Source: Mesostigma viride (taxonomy: Eukaryota > Streptophyta > Mesostigmatophyceae > Mesostigmatales > Mesostigmataceae). From it: a stretch of 64,000 bases of DNA. The notes beneath the pieces were generated by a model. The model did not search any database and had not been told where the DNA came from. It saw only the letters and a program-made list of their open reading frames with translations. The translations under genes were made by a program, and so were the position numbers. Shown in pieces: positions 31,759 through 42,689 of this stretch; position 1 is the stretch's first letter, and each line of letters opens with the position of its first letter. Where the stretch lies: assembly GCA_009746045.1 (NCBI GenBank), contig RPFO01000313.1:184001-248000 (forward strand). The letters are read 5' to 3'.

Positions 31759-33651
31759 GGGGAGGGTCCCATAGAAATATATCAAAACTTACCCCCCCTA
31801 ATAACTACAGAAATGCAACTGACAACCACTGAATGATGTTTGGGGACCATAAACATGATGTTTGGGCATGCATACCACCACTTGTTGGGGGTACTACCCC
31901 CAGCCATACACCGGCTATGAGCTAAAAATAGAAAAAAACGCTGTCCGGGGCACATCTTGCCCAGAACAGTGGGAGAACCAGTTGCATGAAAAAAGCACAC
32001 CCCATATAAAAATGTCATGGGACATTGTTTCTACCTAATTGGATCAACAAAATCAGCACATCCCTTTGAGTTATTAATTTTTGGGCCAAAAATACGCTTT
32101 TTTAGGCGGGGCGTCCCCATACACACTCATAACACATCAATTAGGCCTGAAAAGCACAAGTCAAATTCTGTCATGACCATAGAAGGCACTGTCAAAGTTT
32201 GGTGGCATTCTGAGCTCAGCTGTAGCAGTTATTAATTTTGGCAGTTGGCCACCTGTGCAGACGCTAAGGAAGGCATTAGTGAGTATTAAGGCACACTAAC
32301 ACTTCCTATGCCATCCAAAAGGCTCCTGACCATGCCCAATTCGACCACAATGTACAAGGAGGTGGCTGGGCACGTCATGTGCCCTTGCCTTACCTCGACA
32401 CGGGCAACCTGTTGCGTGTGTGCACAACAATGAGGCAGGTAGCTCTACATGCCTAGCCAACACTTCTAAAGCATATTCCAGGTTTATGGTGTGGGCATCA
32501 TCCCAAAACCAAGCTCAAACACACCCTAGAAAGCCATATCCACTAATTGCCCAACAAGGGTAACAACAGACAGTCCACAGAGAAAGCAGAATTATCATAC
32601 ATGCTGCTTGCCAAGGCTTCTTACCATGGTTACCTTGCCTTGCTAGCATATGAATTAGGGCTCTCCCATTTTAGTGGGAGAAAGGCCAACAAGACAACGA
32701 TAACCCCTACCTACGTGCAGTTCCACCCATGCAGTATGCCCCTCAGAAAAACCACTGCCACCTTTCTTTCCAGCGCAATTGTTTGCCAAGAAACAAACTC
32801 AAGCTTGTGAGCCTCTAACCACAATGAAGCCTCTGCTAAGAAAGGCCGCGTCAATATTCACACAAAACTGAGTGCTGTTAGCAATCTCCTTCCAAGAAAC
32901 CACTCAGCAAATCCCTGACAACTTGACGATATGCCACGGTCACGCTTTGACACATCCCAGCCATGCAACGTACATAAAAACCACTGAAAGGTGCCAGGAA
33001 TCTGGCGATGCGCAGCACGGAATGGCATTATACCTGGCGCTAACTGCACGGAAAGAAGCCGAAAACTTGCGTTGATAACCCATAAAGGAAGCGAAACATT
33101 CATAGGGTCACGTTGATCACACGATCGTACCATTACCGGAATTGTCCTTCGCCCAGCGGCGCAAGAAAGAACAACCTTCCATGGAATAATAAGACGCGCA
33201 TCCCGCGAGCCTGGAGAGTGTCTTACCGATCATGACGGAAATCTTGCCGAAACCCAGCAAATTTTTTAAAGCTTTACCAATAACGATTTAAACGCATCCT
33301 TGACGCTAGGTAAAGCCCATAAAACCTGACAATCACCGCCGCCAGCGTGCATTCTAATTTATTCCTCTCGACGAAAACATCAGATTGGACCCCCGTGGCG
33401 ATGGTCATCAATAAAATCATCGACACTGCAAAAAACGCGAACTCCGCTACGAAGTAGTATCATTTACTCATCGTCTTTAAGATTCGCTCAGTTTCTCTGC
33501 ATTCCGCGAGCTATCTTTTTCTACTCTGCCTGAAAGCACGTCGCCATGGCCAGCTCCGGTAGGGGTGCGCGCCCCGTGCACCACTTTTTCACGGTACGGA
33601 CGGGTACCGCGAATTTTTCGGCGCCAAAATATTCGCGCCGGGACCGTCCCC
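31759..33651. mobile_element. TTAA-flanked DNA element of a second type, copy A (1893 bp)
   Basis: The ends GGGGAGGGTCCC and GGGACCGTCCCC are inverted repeats, flanked by TTAA (31755-31758, 33652-33655). It matches 44422-48305 (minus the nested LINE) in several blocks, for example TTGTTGGGGGTACTAC at about 31880 and GGTACGGACGGGTACCGCGA near 33593. Near the right end CGCCATGGCCAGC gives a short plus frame (MASSGRGARPV...) similar to one in copy B. No transposase is visible. Confidence 0.75.
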
Positions 33652-33671
33652 TTAAGTCATGACGGCGACCC

Positions 33672-33725
33672 CTCAAAGGCGTCATTTCCCAGAAAAAAAC
33701 TTAATCTCAAAGGCGTCATTTCCCT
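33672..33725. repeat. Short direct repeat downstream of RBM25
   Basis: CTCAAAGGCGTCATTTCCC occurs twice (about 33673-33691 and 33707-33725), spanning the likely 3' UTR of RBM25 next to the TTAA element. Confidence 0.6.
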
Positions 33726-33737
33726 GAGTCCTGGCCA

Positions 33738-36700
33738 TCACCTCATCTGTCGGCGCAGCTGCTCGAAGATGAGCATGCGCCACATCTTGATCACGAATAT
33801 CTCGGCCTCGTCGTCCAGCACCGTCACCAGCTGCTCCAACAGCTGCGGCGCGGCGGCACGCTGTTGCAGTCGGCCGAGGATGAAGTCAACGAGTGTAGGC
33901 TCGTCCTCGCCGAGCAGCTCCATGATCTTTGTGCGCACCCAGGGGCGCACCTGAGCGCGGCAAGAGGGACAGGGACGCAGGAGGCACATGGCCAGCAGGT
34001 ATACCGTCAGTTCACTGAGAAAGGACGTTGCGACACGTCAACGATCAGCGACTGTGCAAACCAAATGTAGCTGGCTTCTTGGGGTGAGACACTCATGAAA
34101 CATGCCAGATGACTTCGTCCCCGTTGACATGGAATGGCATACCCAAAGCATACCCGTGCAGACAGGGATTGCAAGCAGTCAGTCGATTATCTGAAAACAG
34201 GTGAACAAACGGACATAATATCTGATATCGAGTTTTCTGTGACATCAGGTAAACAACACATAACCTACTCATGATTATTTAGGCTATGTCACCCCATCAA
34301 GGAAGTGCCGTAGACACCGCAGATACCTTATCCGCCCCACATAAAGTGGAAACAAACAAACAAGCAAACTCATTGGAAGACTGTGCCGCACTCACCTTGC
34401 CGCGCACGATGTTCTCATCAAACACCTCCCACGCGAGCGGGTACGAGAACAGCTCCTCCTTGCGCTTGGGGATGCTGTCGATAAGCGAGCGAGCCTCCTC
34501 CGGACGCAGCAAGGACACAGGGACCACTGCTGGCACCGCCCCCGCCGCCATGGGGGTTCCAGCCGAGGAAGGGGCATTGCTAGCATACGCGCCCGAGACA
34601 GGCATGCCCGCACCCCTGGCCGCCGCCGCCGCAGCATCGGCAGCCGCCGCAGCCGTGGCAGCAGCCCCCCCCCTGGCATCTGCTAATGACCCGGTTCCCA
34701 TGGGCGCAGCTGCCGTCGCCATGCCATCGCCGGCGTGCATCGGCAGGTCATTGCCGCCCGTAATTCCTACGATCCCTGCACCGGTTCCACCGACGCCTAC
34801 GCTGGCGTAAGCATGGCCCGCGGGCGTACGGAATAACGTGGCCCCGTGAGCGGGCTGTGTGTAGCCAGCAGCGGCTGAGCCAGGTATGGCCACCCCCACA
34901 GCCGCCAGGTAGCTGCCAGCACAAGCGCTGTTTGCAGACACCTGGGCATGCCCCTGCATCGTTCCAGGTGCCATGCCTGGCGTACCAAAGTACTGGCCGG
35001 CAGGTGCACCTGGCACCTCCGTGGAAGTGCCAGAATGCAGCGAGGGCCTTTGTGGGGCTGCCGCGGAGGAAAAGCCATCGGCAACAGCTGGCTGCCCGCC
35101 CGTTGCCGCCACATCCCTGGCAAGGGCGGCCGCATCGTTGGCAGTCCTGGGCCGCTCCACGTCTTGGTCGGGGGACATTGCCGTCGCCCCCCCTGGCTCC
35201 CCCCCTGCCGCGCTGATGCCTGCACTCGCTTCCTTTTCCCCCTCCCCCCCCTCGTCTTTGTCCTCCCCTCTGCGCTCGCATTCCTTAGCACGCTGTGCCT
35301 CTCGCTCCTGCTCCACCCGCCGCATGATCGCGTCCTCTTCGGCCTCCCGTTGGCGCAACCGCTTGGCGTCCTCGCTGCGGTAGTCACGCAGCGGCCGCCG
35401 CTTTGAAAGGGAGGAGCCGCCCGACCGGCGGCCGCTGCGCCCTCGCCCTCGCTCGTCGTCGCTGCTGTGGTCGCTGTCGCGCGCGCCGCGCAGCTGGGGG
35501 GGGGGTTGGAGCGGTTGGGTTGCCGGGTGGGGCGGTAGGGGTGCAGGATGTGATGGAGCCAGTGGCGGGGCCATGAGGTCGGGCAGGGTGGGAACATTAT
35601 GAGTGAATGAGCGAGGGAGGGAGGGAGGGAGGGAGGGAGGGAGGGAGGGAGGGAGGGAGGGAGGAGGGAGGGAGGGAGGGAGGGAGGGAGGGAGGGAGGG
35701 AGGGAGGGAGGGAGGGAGGGAGGGAGGGAGGGAGGGAGGGAGGGAGGGAGGGAGGGAGGGAGGGAGGGAGGAGGGAGGGAGGGAGGAGGGAGGAGGGAGG
35801 GAGGGAGGAGGGAGGGAGGGAGGGAGGGCATAAAGATAGCTTGTACAATATGGTCAGGAAAGAAATGCACACAAACAAACAGCAGTCCATGGTAGGTCAA
35901 GTCCAAAACATTTCCGTTCATCGCCATGCGACTGGTTGCAGCCGCGACCTGTTCCTCTGTACTGCCAGCACAGGTCACGTATTCACACACATTCCTCTAA
36001 TATGCCACCTGTCATCGGCAACTTCCACCCTGATCCTAATCCGGACTCATCCTTAACCCTAATGCTGTCGCTGCTGACTGTGCTCCTTACCACCCTACCC
36101 AAGGGCACTCCCCCCCCCCAAAAGACGCATCGTACAGCGTATCCACAAGGTATCCACCACGCAGCATGCTGCGCCCGATCCGTACCAACTTGAATCGCAC
36201 AATAGACACTGCCGTAGTCATCCCAAGGATCACTCCCGCAACTCCCACCCATCGCTCATGCTCCCCTCCCTCCCTCTTCTCCGTTCCTCGGACACCCATG
36301 CAGCTGCGTGAACGGACACCGCTGCAATTGCGTAAACTAGGAGATTAGAATCCCACAACTCCAGGGAAAGCAGTTGCCTGGCGAAGCGAGAGAGTGGAGC
36401 CCACTGGTGACTATACTGGTCATTGTAGCTGCTGGGTGGTTGCCAGGAGAAGGCACAGCTACCACATCTGAGACCACTTGAACTTTCCGCCAAATATAGT
36501 GTGAGAGGGTGACTCCATTGCCCCGCCCAAGCGATCTGCTTCCCTCGGGCGAAGGGATCCCCCGATTTTCCTTTCCCCCCCCCCCCCCTCGCTCCCTTCC
36601 TCACACCCACCGCACCCACCGGCACCCACCTCTCGCTCCCGCGCGCGCTCCCTCTCCCTCTCCCGCTGCCTCTCCCGCTCCATCTTCTCCTCACGCTCTC

Positions 36701-39304
36701 GTTCCCTCGCCTCCTGCTCGCGCTCCCGCAAGCCCACGAGCCGCTCCTCCTGCCGCCGCTGCTCCTCCTGAGGGGGGATGAGCGTAAAGGAAAGATGCAC
36801 AGGACAGATGTCCAGAGCAGGTGTGTAGGGCAGATGTGCAGGGAAGGTGTGCAGGGCAGAACCAGGTGTGCATTAACGCGCGAAAGATCGCTTTAGAGAA
36901 ACAATGGATGCAGCACCCAATCGCAAGGTGCTCCGATGGATGCTGGATGTTGCAAGGCAAACGTACGCCCTCGCAGGATTTTGACACCTGGCTGTTCGTT
37001 CCTTGAGACGTGCGCGCACCTGCTGCAGCAACTAAAGTACTCTAGTAACAAACCATTGCACTGTTCTTGAAAACACGCGCCCACCTGCTGCACAAAATCA
37101 AGTACTGTACTAAATAACCATTACATTGTTCTGCAGCAACTCAAATACTCTACTAACAAACTATCGCACTGCACTTGAAAACTCGTGCGCACCTGCTGCA
37201 GCAATTCAAGTACTGTAGTAACAAACAATTGCAGTGTTCTTGACAACACGCGCGCACCTGCTGCAGCAATTCAAGTACTGACAAAGCTTGCGTGCCATGT
37301 GCAGACGCAAGTACTAACAAACCGTTTGTGAAGAGCCGCACGCACCTGCAGCAGTAACTCTACCAAACTATTGTAATCCCATCCATAAAAGCGCACGCAA
37401 TAGCTGCAGCGACAATCCGTTGATCTTACCCACGCTCGCGCACCTGTAGCAGTAACTGAAATTTCTACTACTAATACGTGCAGCTGTAACCAATTCCTTC
37501 ATGCAAGCGCACGCCAACTGCAGCAGTAGGTAAAATATCAAACCAAAGTACTATACCAATGTGTTATACCAAAGTATTCTGCTACACTAGAACTGTACCA
37601 CCGATCAACGTGTCCGCGCACCTGCAGCAGCCGCTGCCGCTCACGCTCCATCTCAAACTGGCGCTCGACACGCTCCTCCGCCGCCTCCCGGGACGAGCGA
37701 CCACGCTCCCGCTCGCGCTCCTCCTGCCGCTTGGACCCATCCTCCCCACCCACATCCCCTTCCTTGCCGTCCACGCCGCCCGCCTTATCCCCCCCTTCCT
37801 CCCTGGCCCGCCCGTCAGCAGACAGGGCCGCAGCCCCGCCGTCCCTGTCCCTGTCCCTGTCGTGGTCGCTGCGCCCTGCGCTGGCACCGCGCCGCTCGTC
37901 TGTGCCCCTGTCAGACTCCCTGGCGCGCTGCGAGGAATGCTCACGATCCGCACTGTGGTCTCTCCTCCTGTCTCGGTCCCTGTCCCGGTCCCTGTCCCTC
38001 ACCTTCTCTCTATCTCTATCCCTACCCCTGTCCCTATCCCTACCCCTGTCTCTATCCCTATCTCTGTCTCTATCCCTATGTCTCTCCCTGTCTCTATCCC
38101 TGTCCCTATCTCTGTCCTTCTCCCTCTCCTTGCTTTTCTCCCACTCCCGCTCCCCCTCTCGCCCCCTCTCCCTCGCTATCTCCTCCACCCGAGGGCCTTC
38201 CCCCTCCTTCCACTCCGGCAGCAGCGCACGAATCTGCGACCTCACCGCCTCGTCCTCAGCCACCATCGTGGGGTCCGCAAACGGCGCATCAACACCCTCC
38301 TCCTTGCCCACGTCCTTGCCCTCCTTCTTGCCCTCCTCCTTGCCTTCGCCCGCGCCCCGGCCACTATCATCAGCCCCAGCAGCACCGCTGCCGTCGACCG
38401 CCCCGCGTCCTGCCCCCTCCGCCAGGGCTCCCCCCGCACGTTCCCCGTCTTGCCCCTCGCCAGCATCACCTGCATGCGCGGAATCTCCTGGGGCAGACCC
38501 CCCTGCAGGGCCCTCGTTGGCCTTGCCCCGCGCTGCCGCGGCCTCGGCATCCTGCTTCTTCTTCTTGAGGAAGTTTTCCAAGTAGTCGTGCGTCGCCTGG
38601 TTGGCGGTCACCACCAGCTCCTGCCCCAGCACCCGGACCTTGTTCAGCACGCGGAGAGCGCGTAGGGCACCCTCTGCCAGCTCGTACTCGCAGAACCCAA
38701 ACGCCTTGGGCTTGCCCGAGACAGGGTCGAGCGCGCGCTTCCACGAACGGACGGGCCCACACAGCCTCAGGATCTCCTCCAGCTTGCCGTCCTCCACGTC
38801 CGCCGAGATCTTGCCCACGTACACCGTCGTGTGCGCTTCCTCCTTGGCGGGAGGAGCGACGGCGACAGGGGGCATGCCGGCACGGAGAGGTGCCATGCCG
38901 GACATCATGGGAGGCATTCCCATAGGAGGCCGCGGGGGCATTGGCATGCTGCCTGGGAAAGGACCCGCGGCGGGCGCCATGGGCATCATTTGGGGCATGC
39001 CAGGCCGCCACGCCGGGGAAGGATAGGCCATGCTGAGGGGCATACCCGGTGGCATAGGCACCATCCCAGGCGGCGGTGGTCGCCACGAAGCATATGTAGT
39101 CCCCAATAGAGGCGCACCTTGCTGCTGCCATTGCATAGGAGCAGGGCCAGCCGGTCTTTGCCCTTGCATGCCAGGGGGAAACTGGCCGCCAAGCATTGGA
39201 TTCGGCATACCGGGAAAGGGTGCCCCCGGCATGGCAGGTGCACCGGCCGGACGCATGGGCATCATTCCGCCAGGCATCCCATACGGAGGCGGTGGATTAT
39301 TCAT
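33738..39304 (-). CDS. RBM25: RNA-binding protein 25 homologue (RRM, RE/RD-rich, PWI), 4 exons, about 1043 aa
   Basis: RBM25 is a nuclear splicing regulator associated with U1 snRNP. Exons on the minus strand: 39304-37622, 36767-36630, 35493-34396, 33950-33738; all introns are GT-AG and all phase 0, giving 561+46+366+70 residues. I chose the start MNNPPPPYG because it opens the Pro/Gly/Met-rich N-terminus; an in-frame ATG lies nine codons upstream. The RRM is at about 158-245 (RNP2 VYVGKI, RNP1 KAFGFCEYEL). A long Arg/Asp/Glu-repeat region follows at about 380-660, crossing exon 2 (REREREEKMERERQRERERE). An Ala/Gly/Pro-rich stretch typical of no RBM25 I know fills about 690-940. The PWI domain ends the protein (SLIDSIPKRKEELFSYPLAW ... 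VRPWVRTKIMELLGEDEPTL ... EIFVIKMWRMLIFEQLRRQM). Human RBM25 is shorter, about 840 residues. It is the only clear host gene here. Confidence 0.9.
35613..35828. repeat. (GGGA)n microsatellite in RBM25 intron 2
   Basis: About 215 bp of nearly pure GGGA units with a few GGA slips. The transcribed RNA carries the UCCC complement, so the intron has a very long pyrimidine tract about 120 bp upstream of the exon 3 acceptor. ORFs in all frames here are artefacts. Confidence 0.95.
36985..37621 (-). repeat. Degenerate tandem repeats in RBM25 intron 1 carrying copies of the splice donor
   Basis: At least six units of roughly 60-110 bp contain CTGCTGCAG followed by GTGCGCGC or close variants on the minus strand (near 37015, 37085, 37195, 37255, 37350, 37440). 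That is the same sequence as the exon 1 end and donor at 37622/37621. Spacers share TTGTTTGTTACTACAGTACT-like text. The array looks like serial duplication of the exon-intron boundary. Confidence 0.65.
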
Positions 39305-41791
39305 CTTTACCAGTGAGCGTTGCCTGCGCAAAGGACTACCTGATTATCAGCCAAGGACGTCCATGTTGTACGCCCGCCTTTGGTCCCTGCCGCCACAAAA
39401 CTGCTATTTACCAACAAGACAGCGGGCCCCGCCGACAAAAGACGAATACGGCTAAATAATCATAAGCTGTTCAATGCTCGAAATCATGCTCACGTTAAAG
39501 AGACAGGCTGCCTCCTCTTGTGCACAGCTGACTGCCATACTGCGACTGCTTTTGCAGTTGGCAGGCTTTGGACAACCCCGACAGGCACGCACGCACGCAA
39601 GAAATAGGTTCCCAGGTTCCCGGGTTTGGGCAGAGCGCTGGCAGTCACAAGTCACAACTCAAGACTCACAAAACGACGGTCGGACTAAGCCGGTAGGGAG
39701 AACGGCGTCTGGCTTGATGCAGAAAGCTGCAGAAAGCGGGTCAGAAAGCCCATGGAAACTGGAAAGCCCTACTGTACACCAATTACCAAAGCGCAGTAGA
39801 CCATATTTTTCAGACTCATTGAGTCTGGATGCGCATCCAGACTCACCCGAGCCTACTGTAGTGGCGCGGTACTCCAAGCAGGTCCGTAGCCTTCATACAA
39901 GGCTCGCCCCTGGGCGGCGTGGGACACAACAACAACAACAACAACAACAAGGCTCGCCTGTCGGCCGGTGGGCCTGCGGGCGCGTAAATTACTCAGTTAG
40001 GCGCCGTAAGTGCAAGACAGCAGACCCCCGGCAGCCATGGCGGGAGAAACATTCCGGATATTAACGGGGGCGGCATGGACATTTACCTAAACGTAGATCG
40101 ACGTTTCAATGTCTTGTTTCTATGCACGTTGTTTCTATGCACGCAGGTTAGCGTTAATTTCAATCCGATAGATAAGGCATTTTATCATGGATTTTCTCCA
40201 GAGCTTGACAGTGTTTGTCGTGGACGACTGGTCCAATCCAGTAAATCAAGTGTCGGCATTACTATCGATTGTTCCTTTGGATTGCTGCATTTGCCAATTG
40301 AGCTTCACTTCGAAGAGTGATATTGCCTTGTTATGTTGCCAGGCGGAGCAAATGTTGCCAGGCGAGTTACCGTCAACTGTGCTCGCCATCACCTTGCAAC
40401 AGTTTTAAGTACATGCAACTGGCGAGCGGGGTTGCTGGTGCTCTTTTCTTTCCTGCGAGCTGTCTTGGTTCTTCTGCGTTGTGCATTGTTTCTCGATGCA
40501 TGTAGGAGCGCGCATATAAGCGGGCTTGCTTTCTTTGGGTCAGGTCCCGATGGTGCGTTGTCAATCGAGGGAGCCCGTCAAGCAGGCGTGCTGGTTGCTT
40601 ATTATTATGATGATTTTAAACTGGTCTGATTCCCACCATATGTTCAGCTAGACTATGGCCACGTTTGGTGCCATGATGCTACAGTTTTACCGATGGCAGC
40701 CATATTTTCCGCTTGCGTCAAGCGTTGGAATGCACAACCTCTCCATTTTTTTTCCCGCCCGGCATGTCAGTCTCGGAACTCCAGGTAAGAGACCCTTCAT
40801 GGCTTATTCATACTTGCTGATTGGGCCAACGTATGTGCTTCTATCGCCAGCCGCGCTTCTCCTTACACCTTATTTTGTTTGCCTGCAAGGGCCCTGCCTG
40901 ATGCCTTGGCGTTGGCGGTGGTCGTTATGGATGTCAAGCACGTGGTCAGAAAGACGGTATCGCGGTATGGCATTGGTAAAACTTCTATAATTCAGTGTAG
41001 GTAAAGCTCTTGCCAGCATCCTAGGCACCATAGCAGTAGTATTGTCAGTACGGTTCCTGTGCTTGCTCGACAGCATTAGTCGTGTAGCCTTATTTTTTTT
41101 CTCATGAAGGCTATGGTTGGCAGTGGTACCATTACATGTTGCCTGCATGCAATTGTTCTAGGCTCGATACCTGTCCATGGTAGGTGATTACGATAAGGGT
41201 GATAGAATTTCTTCTAAGAGACCGGAAGTCCTGTTGAGATCAAGGTTGGGAGAATATGTAGGCGACTGGTGTTGTCACATTGGTTTCTCTATGCTAATGT
41301 GAATCGGGTTGTGGTGTTGGGATGCTGCATGTTGCCACCGGAGGAAGGCAGGATTCATGCTTCAAAAAGAAACTATTGTAGCAAACTATAGCAAACTATA
41401 TCATAGCAAAGTATTATAGAAGCAGCCAGCAGGTAATACCTAGCATCGGTCCTTAGGTAAGCGAACTTCTTGCATATTGCATCCTGTCTTTCCTTGCTTC
41501 CAGGCTTGCTTCGTTACTTTGGGTTTCCTTGCTGGCCGGCTTGCTGGCTGGCTTGTATTGCTTGTTCATGCCCACACGTACACATTTGCATATTTACGTA
41601 CACACGTGTCCATACGCACACACACAGTGCTATCCACACACAATACCGCGCTTGTGCCACTACATCAGAGCAACCAACCAATGTAACAAGCTGCCATATC
41701 CCATATCGTCATGGCTTCCCACCCTACGCAGCTGTTAGCTGCACCGCAGGACCAGTGTCTCCTAACACCATGGGTTGTCATGCCAAATCGC
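39305..41791. other. Region upstream of RBM25, no gene recognised
   Basis: It must hold the RBM25 promoter and 5' UTR, although I see no clear core element. An (AAC)n microsatellite lies at about 39928-39952. Short plus ORFs at 40075-40320, 40333-40629 and 40655-40990 match nothing I know; the last has hydrophobic stretches and could be an exon of an unknown gene. Confidence 0.4.
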
Positions 41792-41849
41792 TGTCATGGC
41801 TGTCATGGCTGTCATGGCTGTCATGGCTGTCATGGCTGTCATGGCTGTC
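41792..41849 (+). repeat. 9-bp minisatellite (TGTCATGGC, about 6.4 units)
   Basis: A perfect tandem array of TGTCATGGC. It abuts the foldback element at 41850. Confidence 0.9.
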
Positions 41850-42330
41850 CTGCGCAGGATGTAAGAATATGCGTTAACCTTAGCTAAAAGGTTTGCGCAT
41901 AAAAAGTATAAGCGTTAGCTTGTACAACTTAGAACCGGCGCGGCGCGGAAGTCATGGGTTCGAAACCTCGTGGGGACAGTGCCGAGTAGGGATTATTTGC
42001 ATGGGAGGATCCGCCGGGGCACCAGTCGGACCTAATTAATCGCCTAGCGAGGTAGATATCGGACCTTCCCGGGATTAATATCGAATCAGTAATTCGATAT
42101 CGAATTAGTAATTCGATGCGGAAGTAAACCCTAGTTAGGGAGCCGCTTAAATATTCCGCCCCAACGCGCAAAGGTTTAAGTTGTACAAGCTAACGCTTAT
42201 ACTTTTTATGCGCAAACCTTTTAGCTAAGGTTAACGCATATTCTTACATCCTGCGCAGGATGTAAGAATATGCGTTAACCTTAGCTAAAAGGTTTGCGCA
42301 TAAAAAGTATAAGCGTTAGCTTGTACAACT
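41850..42330. mobile_element. Foldback element with long inverted repeats and tRNA-like core
   Basis: A 74-bp arm (41856-41929, AGGATGTAAG...GTACAACT) is followed by a core with a tRNA-like B box (GGGTTCGAAACC, about 41955), then the inverted arm and again the direct arm. The last two form a perfect palindrome (42179-42330). An A-box-like TTAGCTTGTACAACTTAGA at the arm-core junction, about 30 bp before the B box, suggests a tRNA-derived SINE head. The right end abuts gypsy sequence. Confidence 0.65.
42179..42330. repeat. Perfect 152-bp palindrome
   Basis: Two 74-base arms are exact reverse complements around GCGC. Left arm starts AGTTGTACAAGCTAACGC; right arm ends GCGTTAGCTTGTACAACT. Confidence 0.95.
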
Positions 42331-42344
42331 AATACTACTCTAGT

Positions 42345-42675
42345 GTTCAGCCCGTCTCACGGTGCGAGACTGAACAAGTCTCGCGTGCAGACACGTGTGT
42401 AGTACTCCTACACACAGATCTCGAGTGATTTATCTAGTACCAAATCCGAAAGGCTTGCATCACTCCCCGGACAGGAGAACTTTTGCGGATGACTGTAGGT
42501 GTAAGTTGGCGATGCCATGGTAACCGGAGACGTCCGTCCCATAGTCAGCAAAATTGGTGCGAGAGGTCCCCAGTTCGATTCCGGTCGGATTCATTTGCAG
42601 ATCGCGTTTTTCCGCGTTTTCCGCGGCCCGGCACTGAATGCAAATGGTTTTCACCTTTGCGGAGTGCCTGATCAG
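42345..42675 (+). repeat. SINE-like repeat, copy 3, with 14-bp target duplication
   Basis: Same family as 29924-30655 but on the plus strand. It starts GTTCAGCCCGTCTCACGG and carries CCCCAGTTCGATTCCGG (about 42570-42586), a B-box-like T arm. It is flanked by AATACTACTCTAGT (42331-42344, 42676-42689), a length typical of LINE-mediated insertion. The target is gypsy linker sequence, which reads on at 42690. Confidence 0.8.
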
Positions 42676-42689
42676 AATACTACTCTAGT

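Noticed and set aside
35597-35890. ORFs of pure Pro-Ser-Leu or Gly-Arg-Glu repeats
   Set aside because: Translation of the GGGA microsatellite in all frames; the region is an intron.
36985-37621. CRISPR-like regularly spaced repeats
   Set aside because: Units are degenerate, spacing varies, the genome is eukaryotic and the array sits in an intron.
37559-38665. Long plus ORFs with Leu/Pro/Ser runs opposite RBM25 exon 1
   Set aside because: Mirror of the RE/RD repeats of RBM25 on the other strand.
40655-40990. Putative membrane protein ORF upstream of RBM25
   Set aside because: Some hydrophobic stretches but no recognisable family, no supporting splice pattern and no conserved start; left as unassigned spacer.
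41905-41975. Possible tRNA gene (GGGTTCGAAACC)
   Set aside because: A-box is degenerate and no acceptor stem closes; better read as a tRNA-derived SINE head in a foldback element.
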